A DNA stretch of 64,000 nucleotides. Origin: Spisula solida. Taxonomy: Eukaryota; Mollusca; Bivalvia; Venerida; Mactridae. The translations under genes were made by a program, and so were the position numbers. A model generated the notes under the pieces. It worked only from the letters and a program-made list of their open reading frames with translations, made no database searches and was not told where the DNA came from. The stretch lies in assembly GCA_947247005.1 (NCBI GenBank), contig OX365955.1:35691822-35755821 (forward strand). The letters are read 5' to 3'. Positions 1 through 12,130 of this stretch are shown here, piece by piece. The first letter of the stretch is position 1. The number at the start of each line of letters is the position of its first letter.

Positions 1-25
1 TCCGCGAAAGTATCTAGGAATACAG

Positions 26-672
26 TATCCTGACAGCGGGCCAACCAGTCATAGAACTACCCAGTCACATTATCCTGACACCGGACCAACCAGTCATAGA
101 ACTACCCAGTCACATTATCCTGACACCGGACCAACCAGTCATAGAACTACCCAGTCACATTATCCTGACACCGGGCCAACCAGTCACAGAACTACCCAGT
201 CACATTACCCTCTATGACTACCCAGTCACATTATCCTGACACCGGGCCAACCAGTCATAGAACTACCCAGTCACATTATCCTGACACCGGGCCAACCAGT
301 CACAGAACTACCCAGTCACATTACCCTGACACCGGGCCAACCAGTCACAGAACTACCCAGTCACATTACCCTGATACCGGGCCTACCACCTGACACCGGG
401 CCAACCAGTCATAGAACTACCCAGTCACATTATCCTGACACCGGGCCAACCAGTCACAGAACTACCCAGTCACATTACCCTGACACCGGGCCTACCAGTC
501 ATAGAACTACCCAGTCACATTACCCTGACACCGGGGCTACCAGTCATAGAACTACCCAGTCACATTACCCTGACACCCAGTCATAGAACTACCCAGTCAC
601 ATTATCCTAACACTGGGGCTACCAGTCAACAGAACTACCCAGTCACATTATCCTGACACCGGGGCTTCCATC
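26..672. repeat. 45-bp minisatellite, about 14 copies
   Basis: Unit is about 45 bp (CCAGTCACATTATCCTGACA, then CCGGRCCAACCAGTCATAGA, then ACTAC), with truncated units near 210, 385 and 570. Half-units sharing 'CAGTCA' suggest it grew from a shorter repeat. It lies in the intron beyond the first LIM exon. Confidence 0.95.
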
Positions 673-754
673 AGTTACATGGAACTTCCTCCATATCCTG
701 AGTGTCAACCAAGAAGCAATATAATTATATATATACCAGTACCATTTTTAATGA

Positions 755-885
755 ATTTGGTCTGTCATGGCCTGGAATTGAACCTGCAGCCTCTGTTCCC
801 GAGGCAGACGCTGCAACTTCTTGGTCACCCAGTAGGATTGAACCTACAACCTCTATTCCCGAGGCGGAGGAATTGCCCTCTAGTA
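755..885 (-). repeat. Two tandem tRNA-like (SINE head) fragments
   Basis: On the minus strand two successive stretches each read GCCTCGGGAAxAGAGGxTGx followed by AGGTTCAATCC/TCC, a B-box-like motif. They are spaced about 66 bp apart. This looks like a degenerate tRNA-derived SINE head in duplicate, without a foldable full tRNA. Confidence 0.45.
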
Positions 886-902
886 CAGTCATTTTACATT
901 AA

Positions 903-1673
903 GTGGTTGGGGTAGCGAATTCTTGTATATAATTTATTAAGTTTTTATCATGATACATCAAAGGAGGTTTCAACACACTGTTTTATTCTATTTCATAGAT
1001 ACTGGTAAATATTAACAGTCAGATATTGGATTATTCTTTCTAAGAAATTCAGTTTCAAGTCTACCAACCTTTGAGCTGTTGCCAATCATTCTAATGTCAT
1101 CTCGGTGCTAACTTAGTCAGCTTAGAATGACATAGAGGTACTTACCTATCACAATCTGTTAGAATCAAGTCACCTCTATATACCATCTAGTGTAATACCA
1201 AAATGTCATTCCAGAATATAAATACCATCATACACTGGCAATGTGTACTCTAGCAACATGTACTAAGCAATCACAACACACAGCAATGTTAGTGGGGTTT
1301 TGTTGGGGGGAAAACAAACATAAATAATAGCAAAATCAAAGCATTTCAGAATCAGATTTCAATTTTCTGTGCAACAAAATATTTCATGCTAACAAAAGAA
1401 TGTTAGTCGAAGGTCAAGTGTATTATTCTACTAACAAATTAATTAATGCAACAAAGAACATGCAGACTAATTCTTATTTTTTTTTATAAGTATGCGTTTT
1501 ATTTATTATTAACACTATGTTTAGTTTATGAAATTTCATTTCCCTTGTTAGTTCTAAAAGTTCACCAAATGAAATTCACAACAGGTTCATGAATGGAGAA
1601 CTTTGTTCACAGAAACTCTCAAGCGGATTCTGAAATGTTCTATGATAAATCAAACTCGGAGTATTAATCTTAC
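903..1673. other. Intron sequence with no recognised feature
   Basis: AT-rich sequence between the tRNA-like repeat and the LIM exon. I looked here on the minus strand for the second LIM half (C-x2-C completion, YCxPHF-type motif) and found nothing. Confidence 0.6.
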
Positions 1674-1816
1674 GTTAATCGTGCACTACAATGCGAGCAT
1701 TTGAAGCAATTCTTATGATAAATATGGCCGTTCATCTCGAGCTTCTCCATAGCATACACTGTTTTCTGGCATGCTGCACACTTTTCAGTTTGTACGACTT
1801 TGAACATTCCTTTCTC
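1674..1816 (-). CDS. LIMA1/EPLIN-like gene, exon with first half of the LIM domain
   Basis: A 143-bp exon enters in phase 0 after acceptor TTACTTACACAG|GAG and leaves in phase 2 at donor TTAAC|GTAAGA. It encodes EKGMFKVVQTEKCAAC, then QKTVYAMEKLEMNGHIYHKN, then CFKCSHCSARL. The zinc ligands follow the LIM pattern: C13-x2-C16-x17-H34-x2-C37 completes zinc finger 1, and C40-x2-C43 opens finger 2. 'CxxCQKTVYxMExL' closely matches the single LIM domain of LIMA1/EPLIN. The rest of finger 2 (expected to begin near LGTYA and contain a YCKPHF-type block) should be in the next exon, which I could not find in positions 1-1673, so it lies past the window edge. LIM domains bind protein partners and do not catalyse reactions; in EPLIN the LIM region is flanked by actin-binding segments. 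This exon anchors the gene's identity and direction. Confidence 0.9.
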
Positions 1817-3680
1817 CTGTGTAAGTAAAACACAACAACATATATAAAATCACACCCAGGCAAAACTAAGATTGTTTTAATTCCAACCATAGACACATGG
1901 AAGTCACACGCCACAGTGAAGTCACGCGCCACAGTGAAGTCACACACTGGTTGATTTTCAGACTCTGGAATTCAGGTTTCAAGATTTACAGATTAAATAC
2001 TATTTTCAGGAGTAAAAACATGATTGTTTTCCCAGAATTCTATGAGACATTTAAGTATCAGGTTTTCCTAAGTAAACACAATAGCAAGTCATAGACTGTT
2101 GACTCATCATAGGAAGTAAGGAGAATTTTCCTCTATGAGCTAAACAAGAAAATCAATTCCAGAAAGAGTAAAAATAATATACTGATGATGATATACATGT
2201 GTACTCCCAAGTAATCGTGCATGTTTATACAATGGCCCAATTATACGACCCACTTATAATGCATCATTAACTTTACATATAATATACTCTAGTTATAGTT
2301 TAGCCCAAAGCAAAAGCAGAAAAAATGTATGTCAAAGCTTTCATACTCAAATTATGTACAGTATTATTTACTGTTGCCTAAATTTACGAATATTTCCTTG
2401 TACTAACACAGCAAAAGGATTGCTTCTAGAGGTATGAGCATCTTAATTAGAGAAAAAACTAAGGTATTCAGATTTATTTCAGAAAAATTAAATAATTTAA
2501 ATGTTTAAAAAATCCCATCTCGAACCATACCCAGACCTGCCTGGATCCTTCAACACTGTGCTACAAAATTTCCTTAATTGTATATAATTCAACTTTTTAA
2601 CAAAATACTGTACTTGAAACTGCATATTTAGCAAATAACTTAAATGTTTGAATACCAGACTAACATATGTTGAAGATACTGCTATTATTATGTAAATATA
2701 ATTTTATGATATATCTGATATTTTTTACGTTAAATCTCACCTGCGGTGCTTCAATCATTTCATCAGACATCTTGAAAACTTACAGTATGAATTCACAACA
2801 AACTTACACAATCACTTTAAATAATTTAAATGAACACCTTCATTATTCATACACTAATCATACACTAAAAATCCTACAACAACTGATAAATCATGTATAA
2901 ATATTGACTGAATCACACAATATCCCCCACACTGTAACCAAACAACATCCAGATATGTGTCCACTCAGATTCAAATATTACCAGAGAAAAGGTTATAAAT
3001 AAAGTAAAAAGAGAAAAGGTTAAAACACAATTCAATTCCACTGAAAACTGTCGACACAACAAAAATGCAACCTTAGGGGAAATTCAACTACACCGTTTTT
3101 ATTATAATTAACTCAGCACAGACATATGAACAATAAAATTTCCCTCAAGTCACCAACAAACTGAAAACAGTCCAAAGCACACACAGCCAGACTGAATGTG
3201 ACTAGTACAAAAACACACACAGCTACTGAATGCGCGGGAATGTCTGTTACATATAAATGTATGAAAATTAGGCTCACATATCAAGTATTATTATAGAATG
3301 TGACCACTTGAGGCAGCTTTTTCATCAGATGGGGAAAAATAAAGCCATATAAAGTTTCAGCGTAACATGACCTCTTGACATTATTAAACAGGAATTTCCG
3401 CCAACAAGCATTTTACTGGAGATATCACCCTCTAATATATGTATGAATACTTGTACATGCATAAAACATTACACTGTATGTAGTATATAAAGCGCAAAAT
3501 GCAATTTTATTGCAGTCACATAATACCAATATGTCATACATGTAATACAATAAATAACATTGTACATGTATAGCAACTGCACAGGAAGTTGCTTAAGTAT
3601 GCCACATGGGATAAAATTGTCATGTATATGTTTCACATGGCCCGACAAGTCAGATTGATGACAAGCTGGACAAATACAGC
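1817..3680. other. Intron sequence with no recognised feature
   Basis: AT-rich non-coding sequence. Only short open frames occur and none has splice sites plus recognisable protein. A short GTCACRCGCCACAGTGAA repeat at about 1900-1950 is the only local structure. Confidence 0.6.
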
Positions 3681-3682
3681 CG

Positions 3683-4527
3683 GGAAAAGAACAAGCTCAA
3701 TATGGGTGTATAAAATAGCCAGGGACAACCGGAACAAGCTCAATATGGCTGTATAACATAGCCAGGGACAACCGGAATGAGCTCAATATGGCTGTATAAC
3801 ATAGCCGGGGACAACCGGAATGAGCTCAATATGGCTGTATAACAGCCATGGACAACCAGAATGAGCTCAATATGGCTGTATAACATAGCCAGGGACAACC
3901 GGAACGAGCTCAATATTGCTGTATAACAAAGCCAGGGACAACCGGAACAAGCTCAATATTGCTGTATAACAAAGCCAGGGACAACCGGAACAAGCTCCAT
4001 ATGGCTGTATAACATAGCCAGGGACAACCGGAACAAGCTCCATATGACTGTATAACATAGCCATGGACAACCAGAATAAGCTCAATATGGCTGTATAACA
4101 TAGCCAGGGACAACCGGAACGAGCCCAATATTGCTGTATAACATAGCCGGGGACAACCGGAATGAACTCAATATTGCTGTATAATATAGCCGGGGACAAC
4201 CGGAACGAGCTCAATATTGCTGTATAACATAGCCAGGAACAACCGGAACAAGCTCAATATTGTTGTATAACATAGCCAGGGACAACCGGAACGAGCTCAA
4301 TATTGCTGTATAACAAAGCTAGGGACAACCGGAACGAGCTCAATATTGCTGTATAACATAGCCAGGGACAACCAGAATAAGCTCAATATGGCTGTATAAC
4401 ATAGCCAGGGACAACCGGAACGAGCTCCATATTGTTGTATAATATAGCCAGGGACAACCGGAACGAGCTCCATATTGTTGTATAACATAGCCAGGGACAA
4501 CCGGAACGAGCTCAATATGGGTGTATA
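3683..4527. repeat. 43-bp minisatellite, about 19-20 copies
   Basis: Unit is GAGCTCAATATTGCTGTATA then ACATAGCCAGGGACAACCGGAAC (43 bp), with variants such as CATATGGC and AACAAAGC. Several minus-strand open frames (tens of residues, VVPGYVIQ-type repeats) are by-products of a unit without stops, not genes. Confidence 0.97.
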
Positions 4528-4586
4528 ACATAGCATGACCACTTTGAGTCTTTAGTACATATAACTGCAGCTAGATAGAGAACATC

Positions 4587-4968
4587 ATAACACCAAACTG
4601 AATGTAAGACTACAGTAGCCACTGAATCCAAGTTGTAACACCAAACTGAGTGTAAGACTACAGTAGCCACTGAATCCAAGTTGTAACACCAAACTGAGTG
4701 TAAGACTACAGTAGCTACTGAATCCAAGTTGTAACACCAAACTGAGTGTAAGACTACAGTAGCTACTGAATCCAAGTTGTAACACCAAACTGAGTGTAAG
4801 ACTACAGTAGCTACTGAATCCAAGTTGTAACACCAAACTGAGTGTAAGACTACAGTAGCTACTGAATCCAAGTTGTAACACCAAACTGAGTGTAAGACTA
4901 CAGTAGCTACTGAATCCAAGTTGTAACACCAAACTGAGTGTAAGACTACAGTAGCCACTGAACCCAAC
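4587..4968. repeat. 48-bp minisatellite, 8 copies
   Basis: Very homogeneous 48-bp unit (GTAACACCAAACTGAGTGTA, then AGACTACAGTAGCTACTGAA, then TCCAAGTT). Because 48 is a multiple of 3, the minus strand reads as a 16-residue repeat for 130-150 codons. No splice sites or start context suggest translation. Confidence 0.97.
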
Positions 4969-5265
4969 TTGTATCATTACACATGCAATTTATTTACGTT
5001 TAACAACAATTTGTAATTAACAAAACCTTGAACTCCACCTGCAAATGGCACTGACACATATTAAACGTTCATCAAGACTTCCATGGTCACAAGGGATAGA
5101 AAAGACACAAGACCTGTTCAGGCAAGTCAAGAATGGAGACAGTAAACATCAGGATGTCAATATCCATACACTCAACAAGGTGTAATTGGACACATATGGT
5201 TACAGAAAGTCTCACCAGTGCTACATGCCATGTTTCTGTAATTAACTAGTCAATAATGACTGAAA

Positions 5266-5432
5266 CATCATACACATAAATACAACCAGCTTGTAGACAG
5301 ACTTGTATCATCATCATACACATAAATACAACCAGCTTGTAGACAGACTTGTATCATCATCATACACATAAATACAACCAGCTTGTAGACAGACTTGTAT
5401 CATCATCATACACATAAATACAACTAGCTTCA
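5266..5432. repeat. 46-bp tandem repeat, about 3.5 copies
   Basis: Unit CATCATACACATAAATACAA followed by CCAGCTTGTAGACAGACTTG and TATCAT, nearly identical between copies. Confidence 0.95.
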
Positions 5433-5742
5433 ACCATACATGTCAAACACTCAAGTCTAATATTTGTATAGGACATAGAGGATCTATCAGGAGTTATCAA
5501 GAAAATTGATGCATTTATGAACTGAGTTCTGGAAATTTTCTTTAGCAAGCACGCACCTAACAAGCTCCCTCTGTTAAAGTAGAAGTATTTATGAAGCAAA
5601 CAGTGTATGAGAGTGAAGTCTACCATCTGTAAAGGACAGACATTGGAGTAACTCGCTGCAATGCATTGATTCATTTCAACTCACAAAATTCAACTAAAAA
5701 TTTCACAATTCTGTTTCAGAACATTAAAATTTGAATTTATAA

Positions 5743-6187
5743 GTCCCCAGAATGACAGTGTAACACGCCCCCAGAATGACAGTGTAACACGCCCGCAGAA
5801 TGACAGTGTAACACCCCCCCAGAATGACAGTGTAACATGCCCCCAGAATGACAGTGCAACACGCCCCAAGAATGACAGTGTAACACGCCCCAAGAATGAC
5901 AGTGTAACACGCCCCTAGAATAACAGTGTAACACGCCCCCATAATGACAGTGTAACACGCCCCCAGAATGACAGTGTAACACGCCCCAATAATGACAGTG
6001 TAACACGCCCCCAGAATGACAGTGTAACACGCCCCCAGAATGACAGTGTAACACGCCCCCAAAATGACAGTGTAACAAGCCCCCAGAATGACAGTGTAAC
6101 ACGCCCCAAGAATGACAGTGTAACACGCCCCCAGAATGACAGTGTAACACGCCCCCAGAATGACAGTGTAACACGCCCCCAGAATAA
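5743..6187. repeat. 24-bp minisatellite, about 18 copies
   Basis: Unit CCCCAGAATGACAGTGTAAC then ACGC. The 24-bp period keeps all minus-strand frames open, giving GACYTVIL-type repeats that I do not regard as protein. Units differ by single substitutions or C-run length. Confidence 0.97.
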
Positions 6188-7021
6188 ATAGCAAGTACCC
6201 TTGACCTCGGAGATATGATGCAGAAAGACTTCTGTAACCATCAGATTTTTTCGGTTATAGATGTACAGTAAATCCATCAAAATGTCATGCTGTATATTAT
6301 TATACATTTCACATTTTACAAGCCTACATTTATGACTCATTTTCATTTTTAGGCAAATAAATCTTAAGTTTACTGTATTTCAAAGGTCATATTTTACTCA
6401 TAGTTCAAATTGAAATGTTATTTTCATTTATACATCATGTGTCATTGAAAATGTAAGAATTAACTGACATAAAGAGAGAACTAGATTTAATGGACATTTG
6501 AAAATTATCGGCAGTATTCGTGAATTAGGCCTGCACTAGATCCCAGCGAGGATGCCCCCCCCCCCCCCTGACATTTGGTCAGAATACGGTTATGTATATG
6601 AAACAAGAGACATGAGGGCTTCAATAAGTTTTGGATGCACCTGAGAAGAATTGCTGGATCCACACTCCCTGACTCAGGTACCAACACTTGCAATAATGAG
6701 AAAGATTATATAAGTGGTAAGAACGGATATGTATAAATTATACCCAATACAATGAAAGAAGTATATTCATAGCCTCTGTTTCCTACAAACAAATGTTGAT
6801 GAAAGCCAGCATGAATCAGCTGTCACTCAACAACGCCTGGTACAGACAATCATTCTGACAGCAATTAATTACTTATTTATATGTCCCATTCATGGATCAC
6901 ACACAACTAGGTGACTTGTTTCCCACTATATACATCCAGTCCCTGACCTGTGTACATCAATAATATAAGCCATATATAGCCACACCTGAATGTATCCAGT
7001 AATATATTACTTATGATATAG
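6188..7021. other. Intron sequence with no recognised feature
   Basis: AT-rich sequence with a C homopolymer of about 14 at 6556-6569. No exon or mobile-element end was recognised. Confidence 0.6.
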
Positions 7022-7306
7022 GTAAAGTAAAAGGTAAAGTTTTTGTTTATTAAAGTGTCACCCCTATTGAAAGGGCCAGCCAATTTGACTTATGAGACAC
7101 CTATTTTTCATGCACACAGTACCTCCTGAATCCCTTCTCGTATTGCCGGGCGCCTGGCAGAGATGGGCCTACGGTAACCATTCTTTAACTAGCTGGCGGC
7201 TCACCAACAGACCGCATCAGTTCATCACCAAGCTTCTGCCGGGATTCGAACCTTCGACCTCCCGCTTCCCAGGCGGACACCCTAACCACTAGGCCACGGT
7301 TGCTGT
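7022..7306 (-). mobile_element. tRNA-derived SINE, minus orientation
   Basis: The right end read on the minus strand is tRNA-like: GCAACCGTGGCCTAGTGGTT (A-box region), then about 25 bp on GGTTCGAATCCCGG (B box). The body runs left to a (GGTAAAGT)-rich tail near 7022. Standard Pol III-type SINE head; target duplication not clear. Confidence 0.7.
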
Positions 7307-7314
7307 ATGTATAA

Positions 7315-7620
7315 TATATATGTAGTACAGAGATTTTTGCCCAGATCCTCAAACTTCTATTAGCAAATTCTTCAACAGCTGATATCTTGTCTACATTTAT
7401 AACCCAGTGGTTGTATGTTTTCATAAGCGGAGTTCCTATCATGAAGACGCTTGATGTGTGGTACAAACACAAGTCTAAGACCGGTGGCATAATTTGCTTG
7501 CAGAAATTGATATATTCAGCATATGGGTAAGAACCTTGTGGTATATTTAAGAAATAACTAGAATTGTGTCCATTATAGCACCTATCCTTTCGAGGGGAAT
7601 AGCGGTTTGAGGTAACATCA
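7315..7620. mobile_element. Dispersed repeat fragment, family shared with 44755-45165
   Basis: The sequence around CTTCTATTAGCAAATTC...GATATCTTGTCTACATTTAT AACCC...TTTTCATAAGCGGAG...GAAGACGCTTGA...GTACAAACACAAGTCTAA is matched in order by 44817-44990. The two copies are diverged but collinear. No coding capacity is evident. Confidence 0.65.
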
Positions 7621-7639
7621 TTATTCAATTTCTTTAGCC

Positions 7640-8345
7640 TTGTGGACTATAATTCTATTTAAGATATCAAAGGTCCATCATACAGTCAAAGTAACAAGGG
7701 ACCATAATTCTGGTAAAAATGGACACAAAAAAAATTCCATCCTTTATGATTATCTATACATTGAGTTTATTAATCTGTGAAAGTTTGAATAAATTCCACC
7801 CAGTAGTTTATGAGGAGTTCAACACGCAAGATTTTTCACTATAGGAAATAAGTAAAAGTAACAAAGGGCCATAACTCTGGTCAAAATTTAAGCAGCGAAA
7901 ATTCCATCCTTTACAGTCATCTATACATTGAGGTTGTTCATCTGTGAAAGTTTGAATAAATTCCACAAAAGATTTTTCACAAAAGGGGATATAGTAAAAG
8001 TAACAAAGGGCCATAACTCTGGTAAACTTTTACGCAGCAAAAATTCCATCCTTTACAGTCATCTATACATTGAGGTTGTTCATCTGTGAAAGTTTGAATA
8101 AATTCCACACGAGATTTTTCACAAAAGGGGATATAGTAAAAGTAACAAAGGGCCATAACTCTGGTAAACTTTTACGCAGCAAAAATTCCATCCTTTACAG
8201 TCAGTCATCTATACATTAAGGTTGTTCATCTGTGAAAGGTTGAATAAATTTCACCCAGTAGTTTATGAGGAGTTCAACACACAAGAGTTTTCACTGTAGG
8301 GTATATAGTAAAAGTAACAAAGGGCCATAACTCAAAATTTACCCA
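7640..8345. repeat. About 143-bp tandem repeat, 4-5 copies
   Basis: Unit includes AAAGTAACAAAGGGCCATAA, CTCTGG, GCAGCAAAAATTCCATCCTT, TACAGTCATCTATACATTGA and GTTTGAATAAATTCCAC. Copies start near 7689, 7852, 7998, 8140 and 8310. This 'AAAGGGCCATAACTCTGG' core is of the same general kind as the other composite elements in the window. Confidence 0.85.
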
Positions 8346-8375
8346 GCAATAATTACAAATTATGAATTTGTAGAC

Positions 8376-8474
8376 ATACATACATGTATACATGTTGTAG
8401 TTATGTATATGTAGACATACATACATGTATACATGTTGTAGTTATGTATTTGTATGTAGACATACATACATGTA
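8376..8474. repeat. Minisatellite, left part (interrupted by a transposon)
   Basis: Units of TGTAGACATACATACATGTA then TACATGTTGTAGTTATGTAT, about 40 bp. The array stops at TA (8473-8474) and resumes at 10143, so it was split by the 8475-10142 insertion. Confidence 0.9.
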
Positions 8475-10142
8475 CGAGGGGTGATCCAGAATTACGTGGA
8501 CTTTTGCTCTAGAAAGTTTATTTCATGTCAGATCGGTATGAAAGTTACACACAAGCGACTTTTATCTATTATTGACATAAAACGCAAAACATATATGAAC
8601 ACAATTCTTTGCATCAACAGTTATACACTACCATGGCAACACATAAATGCTTTCGCGGATCAACACAGATTTTTCCAGTAAAACGTGTTACGTTATTGCT
8701 GATTGTCACCGTGTTTCTTCATTTAGAAATTCAGAAATGTGGCATTATGTTGTCCAATATTGTATCGACAACTGAGTGAAATTTCAAAGTACTATTCGGT
8801 GTATTCGTCATATTAGGAATATATATGTAACTGTTGTCATATCATAATTAACGTAATTCTTTGAACAGCTAGGAAAACCCCCAGGGCAGACGAAAGAAAT
8901 GTTGGATAAATCAAGTACCGTATATCGGGTAATTTTCGCGCGTACCTAATTTTCGCTTTATTCGCGTCCAAACCAATTCGCTAAAATTGAAAACAGCGAA
9001 AAATGCATACCAGAATTTCGCGATTGTCCGAAGATGAATGTTTCTACTTTCGTTTTCGTCTACCGGCGTCGTAATATTAACGCGTGATGAAAATCGATAG
9101 TTTATACTAATGTCTAGTACTATACTCTAACATAATCCGTATAAATCATACATAAGCTTTAGGTAAAACTAATTTAACTAAACCACCTATAAAGTTCAAA
9201 GTTTAAACAATTATGTTGTTTAAGATGCTATTACACCAACAAGCGTATTATCACTTATTCATCAGTCTTGAATGTAAACAAACAAGGGCCAATTTAACAA
9301 AAGAATTTTCCCGTCTATTGTATGAAACAATTGAAAATAAATGACGAGGTGTGAAATACATATCTCTGTAGATCTATTTCACCTGTGAAAATATCTTTTA
9401 TACATATGACAACGCGGTACATACTGGTTTTTAATAATATGCGATCCCGCTGTTGACAACAAAATACGCCCGCCGGAACCAACCGGTCCATACTGGCTTT
9501 TAGCTGCGCTAAAACAATCATGTTGGATTAATCTCCCTTACAAGATGGAAAACGCGAAAAAAACAAACAGGTTAAAAATCGCGAAATTTGCAGTACGCGA
9601 AAATTACCCGATATACGGTATTAGACATATCGTATCACAACCACTTGTTTTTAAATAGCATTAACGTTTTAAAGAAGGCCTGAATGATGTGACAGGCCAT
9701 GCAGATAGAGGTAAAAACCCGACGTCTTGATCGGTGCTTACGTTAGTCAGAATCAACTATTTGTGACATTAGTGGAAAAATATTATCTTGCAGGGCTGGT
9801 AACGGTACAGTAAGGTAAATATTGACATGACGATTAGATATGCATACAATAAGAGCATAATTGGCTAGGGAAAATAAAGAACAGTTGATTAACAGTGTTC
9901 AAAGCATCATGAAACGATACAGGCGTGAAGGCGACGTCGTACGTCATTTCTGAGCTGCCCCGCGATTCATAACCATACCATCTTACAGACGCTGTATTTA
10001 CGTTATTTATAATCATATCCAAACGGAATTTGTTATACTTGTGCAGTAAGTATCAATATTAGATTGTCCACAGATTTGTAAATGTAAGTATAACGGTTTT
10101 TGAATTAGAGCAAAAGTCCACGTTATTCTGGATCACCCCTCA
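8475..10142. mobile_element. Tc1/mariner-type DNA transposon (1668 bp), non-autonomous
   Basis: The ends are inverted repeats of about 36 bp: CGAGGGGTGATCCAGAATTA at the left, and TGAGGGGTGATCCAGAATAA read inward from the right, both continuing CGTGGACTTTTGCTCTA. Both sides have a TA duplication (8473-8474 and 10143-10144). Removing the element restores an unbroken minisatellite unit (ACATACATGTA|TACATGTTGTAG). TA targeting and terminal form suggest the Tc1/mariner superfamily. No long open frame or DDD/E core is visible, so the copy is non-autonomous or decayed, and it carries a further element (8918-9618). Confidence 0.88.
8918..9618. mobile_element. 701-bp MITE nested in the 8475-10142 transposon
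   Basis: Perfect terminal inverted repeats of at least 23 bp (starting CCGTATATCGGGTAATTTTC, then GCG) are flanked by TA on both sides (8916-8917 and 9619-9620). There is no coding capacity. Related partial ends may occur near 26709 (CCGTATAGCGGGTTATTTCT). Confidence 0.9.
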
Positions 10143-10276
10143 TATACATGTTGTAGTTATGTATATGTAGACATACATACATGTATACATGTTGTAGTTA
10201 TGTATTTGAATGTAGACATACATACATGTATACATGTTGTAGTTATGTATATGTAGACATACATACATGTATACTG
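10143..10276. repeat. Minisatellite, right part
   Basis: Continuation of the 8376-8474 array with the same TACATGTTGTAGTTATGTAT units, after the transposon. Confidence 0.9.
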
Positions 10277-11570
10277 CATAGAGTTAATGATATGCACATG
10301 GCGGTGCAGTTTCACAATAATGTCTCGCATGATAACATCACCAGGTGTACATGATTACATTATCAGTACACAACACAAGTTTCACCAACACTATAATACA
10401 TGCCTACTGAATACCTCAACCCTACACAGTTAAAGCATGCATGCAGTACATCAGCACTTGTCTGCATTTCACTATTATTATTTTCCATATATGATCTTGT
10501 CTCTGTAAGAACATGGCAGCCAGATCTAGTTTTGTCATTGGTCTTCATCATTCAAGGAATTATTTATATTCCAGAAAATTTATAATTTTCAACCTGACTG
10601 GCGTGACCCAGTAAATGTGCATTTTTTTCTTGTTTCGCACAATTATTTGCCATTTTCCATGCTTGGCCGACATACGATAATGTCTACTTTATACTATATG
10701 TCTGAGCAAGGTCTTGATAGTTTAATCAACTAAATAACCATGACGAAGACGACAAATATAATTGATTGTCAAGTCAGACTGGCACTGTAAACCAAGGCAC
10801 TGGACTAACAGATCTCTGATACTGCCATTAAATTAGTTAGAATGAAAAGTTATAGAATGGAATGACTATTTATCTCAACAAGAATGATGTTACACTGTTC
10901 ATTAATTCACACAGCAAGGTTTTATACCAAAGTCAGCCGAAGGCAAAATAAACACTTCATTTAAGAAACCACCTTATTTAACAAAACATCTCATGTAATG
11001 ACAAAATACCTCATTTAACAAACCACATCATTCAAGAAACCTAATCATTTAACAAAACACTTTAATTAAACATCCCCATTTAACAAACCATCTCATTTAG
11101 CAAACCACCTTACTAGTATTTGGAATCGTAGCATCTGATAAGCTACATTTATACCTGGTTGCATTGAATACAAGTTTAATATGTCACCTATAATGTATAG
11201 TAATATTATTGTACATTCAATTTCCATTATTCATGATTACAAAACAATTGTGTATATTATTAAACTGTTTGAAAACTACTCTTTACTTATGGAAAACAAG
11301 CTTTTTAAACTTCTGTTTTGTGAACATGACAAGCTCCGATTTTCATGGAAATAGGTTCATAAGAAGCATGAGTCTTATAAGGTCGTAAGAAGCACTTATG
11401 ACCTTCTAATTCTAAGCTGGCGATATATAATTGTATTGTTACTAAGTTCAAACACCCGGAGGCATTTATATAACATTAACAATCAAATACTAATGTACAA
11501 ATATAAGGTTTAATAGTAAGTAGTTATTAAGGAAAATTGGTCACTTAAAAATAGTAAGACACTTAAAACC
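10277..11570. other. Intron sequence; degenerate 19-bp repeat at 10945-11110
   Basis: Apart from a loose tandem of CATTTAACAAACCACCT-like units (about 10945-11110), I recognise nothing in this AT-rich stretch. Confidence 0.55.
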
Positions 11571-11574
11571 ATTA

Positions 11575-11810
11575 TAAGCATAAAAGCAGTACAGCCTCCA
11601 CCAACAATGTTGCTGCCGATAGAGTGGTCACTGGTTCCATTCTTGGCTGAGGCACTTTGTCATGTCTGAAACAGTTTTCAGTGTTTGCCACCAACATATA
11701 GATGAACTTGATCAGGTTGATAACCGAGAGACAGTCCCAAGTGTATCGGCACTGTACACTGGGCATTTAAAGAACCAAGGAGACTATTTGAAAGAGCTAG
11801 GGTAGTGCAC
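11575..11810 (+). mobile_element. SINE fragment related to the 32.3-kb SINE
   Basis: Positions about 11730-11806 (CAAGTGTATCGGCACTGTAC, ACTGGGCATTTAAAGAACCA, ... GAAAGAGCTAGGGTAGTGCAC) match in order the SINE body at 32460-32532 (GTGTATCGGTGCTATACACC, GGGCACATTAAAGAACCAGG, ... AATAAGAGCTAGGCGCAC). Upstream sequence has a minus-strand B-box-like GGAACCAGTGACCACTC. Ends are unclear. Confidence 0.6.
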
Positions 11811-11897
11811 ATGGATTCCTTGTATCATTCAACTGCCTCTTAATGTCTCAAGTCGGAGGTCTTCTGGCAGGGAAAAAACTGGATGGCCTTACAGTTA

Positions 11898-12130
11898 CGA
11901 CTGTCCCAACCAATGACAACCAAACAACAGCACATTTTGTTCGAGTATTGTGAGCTGCAGCATTGTTTACACAAACAACAGCCCATATTGTTCAAGTATT
12001 GTGAGCTGCAGCATTGTTTACACAAACAACAGCCCATATTGTTCAAGTATTGTGAGCTGCAGCATTGTTTACACAAATAACAGCACATTTTGTTCGAGTA
12101 TTGTGAGCTGCAGCATTGTTTACAAAGTCA
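11898..12130. repeat. 51-bp minisatellite, about 4.5 copies
   Basis: Unit ACAAACAACAGCCCATATTG, TTCAAGTATTGTGAGCTGCA, GCATTGTTTAC (51 bp). Both strands stay open for 65-80 codons because 51 is a multiple of 3. Confidence 0.95.

Noticed and set aside
903..1673. Search for the second LIM exon before the window edge
   Set aside because: No minus-strand acceptor followed by LGTYA or YCxPHF-like codons was found; it is presumed to lie outside the window.
5743..6187. 24-bp regular repeat considered as a CRISPR-like array
   Set aside because: The units are head-to-tail without unique spacers, and the sequence is eukaryotic intron.
8475..10142. Looked for a transposase inside the TA-flanked transposon
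   Set aside because: Only short frames exist on both strands and no DDD/E-type core or helix-turn-helix motif could be recognised.
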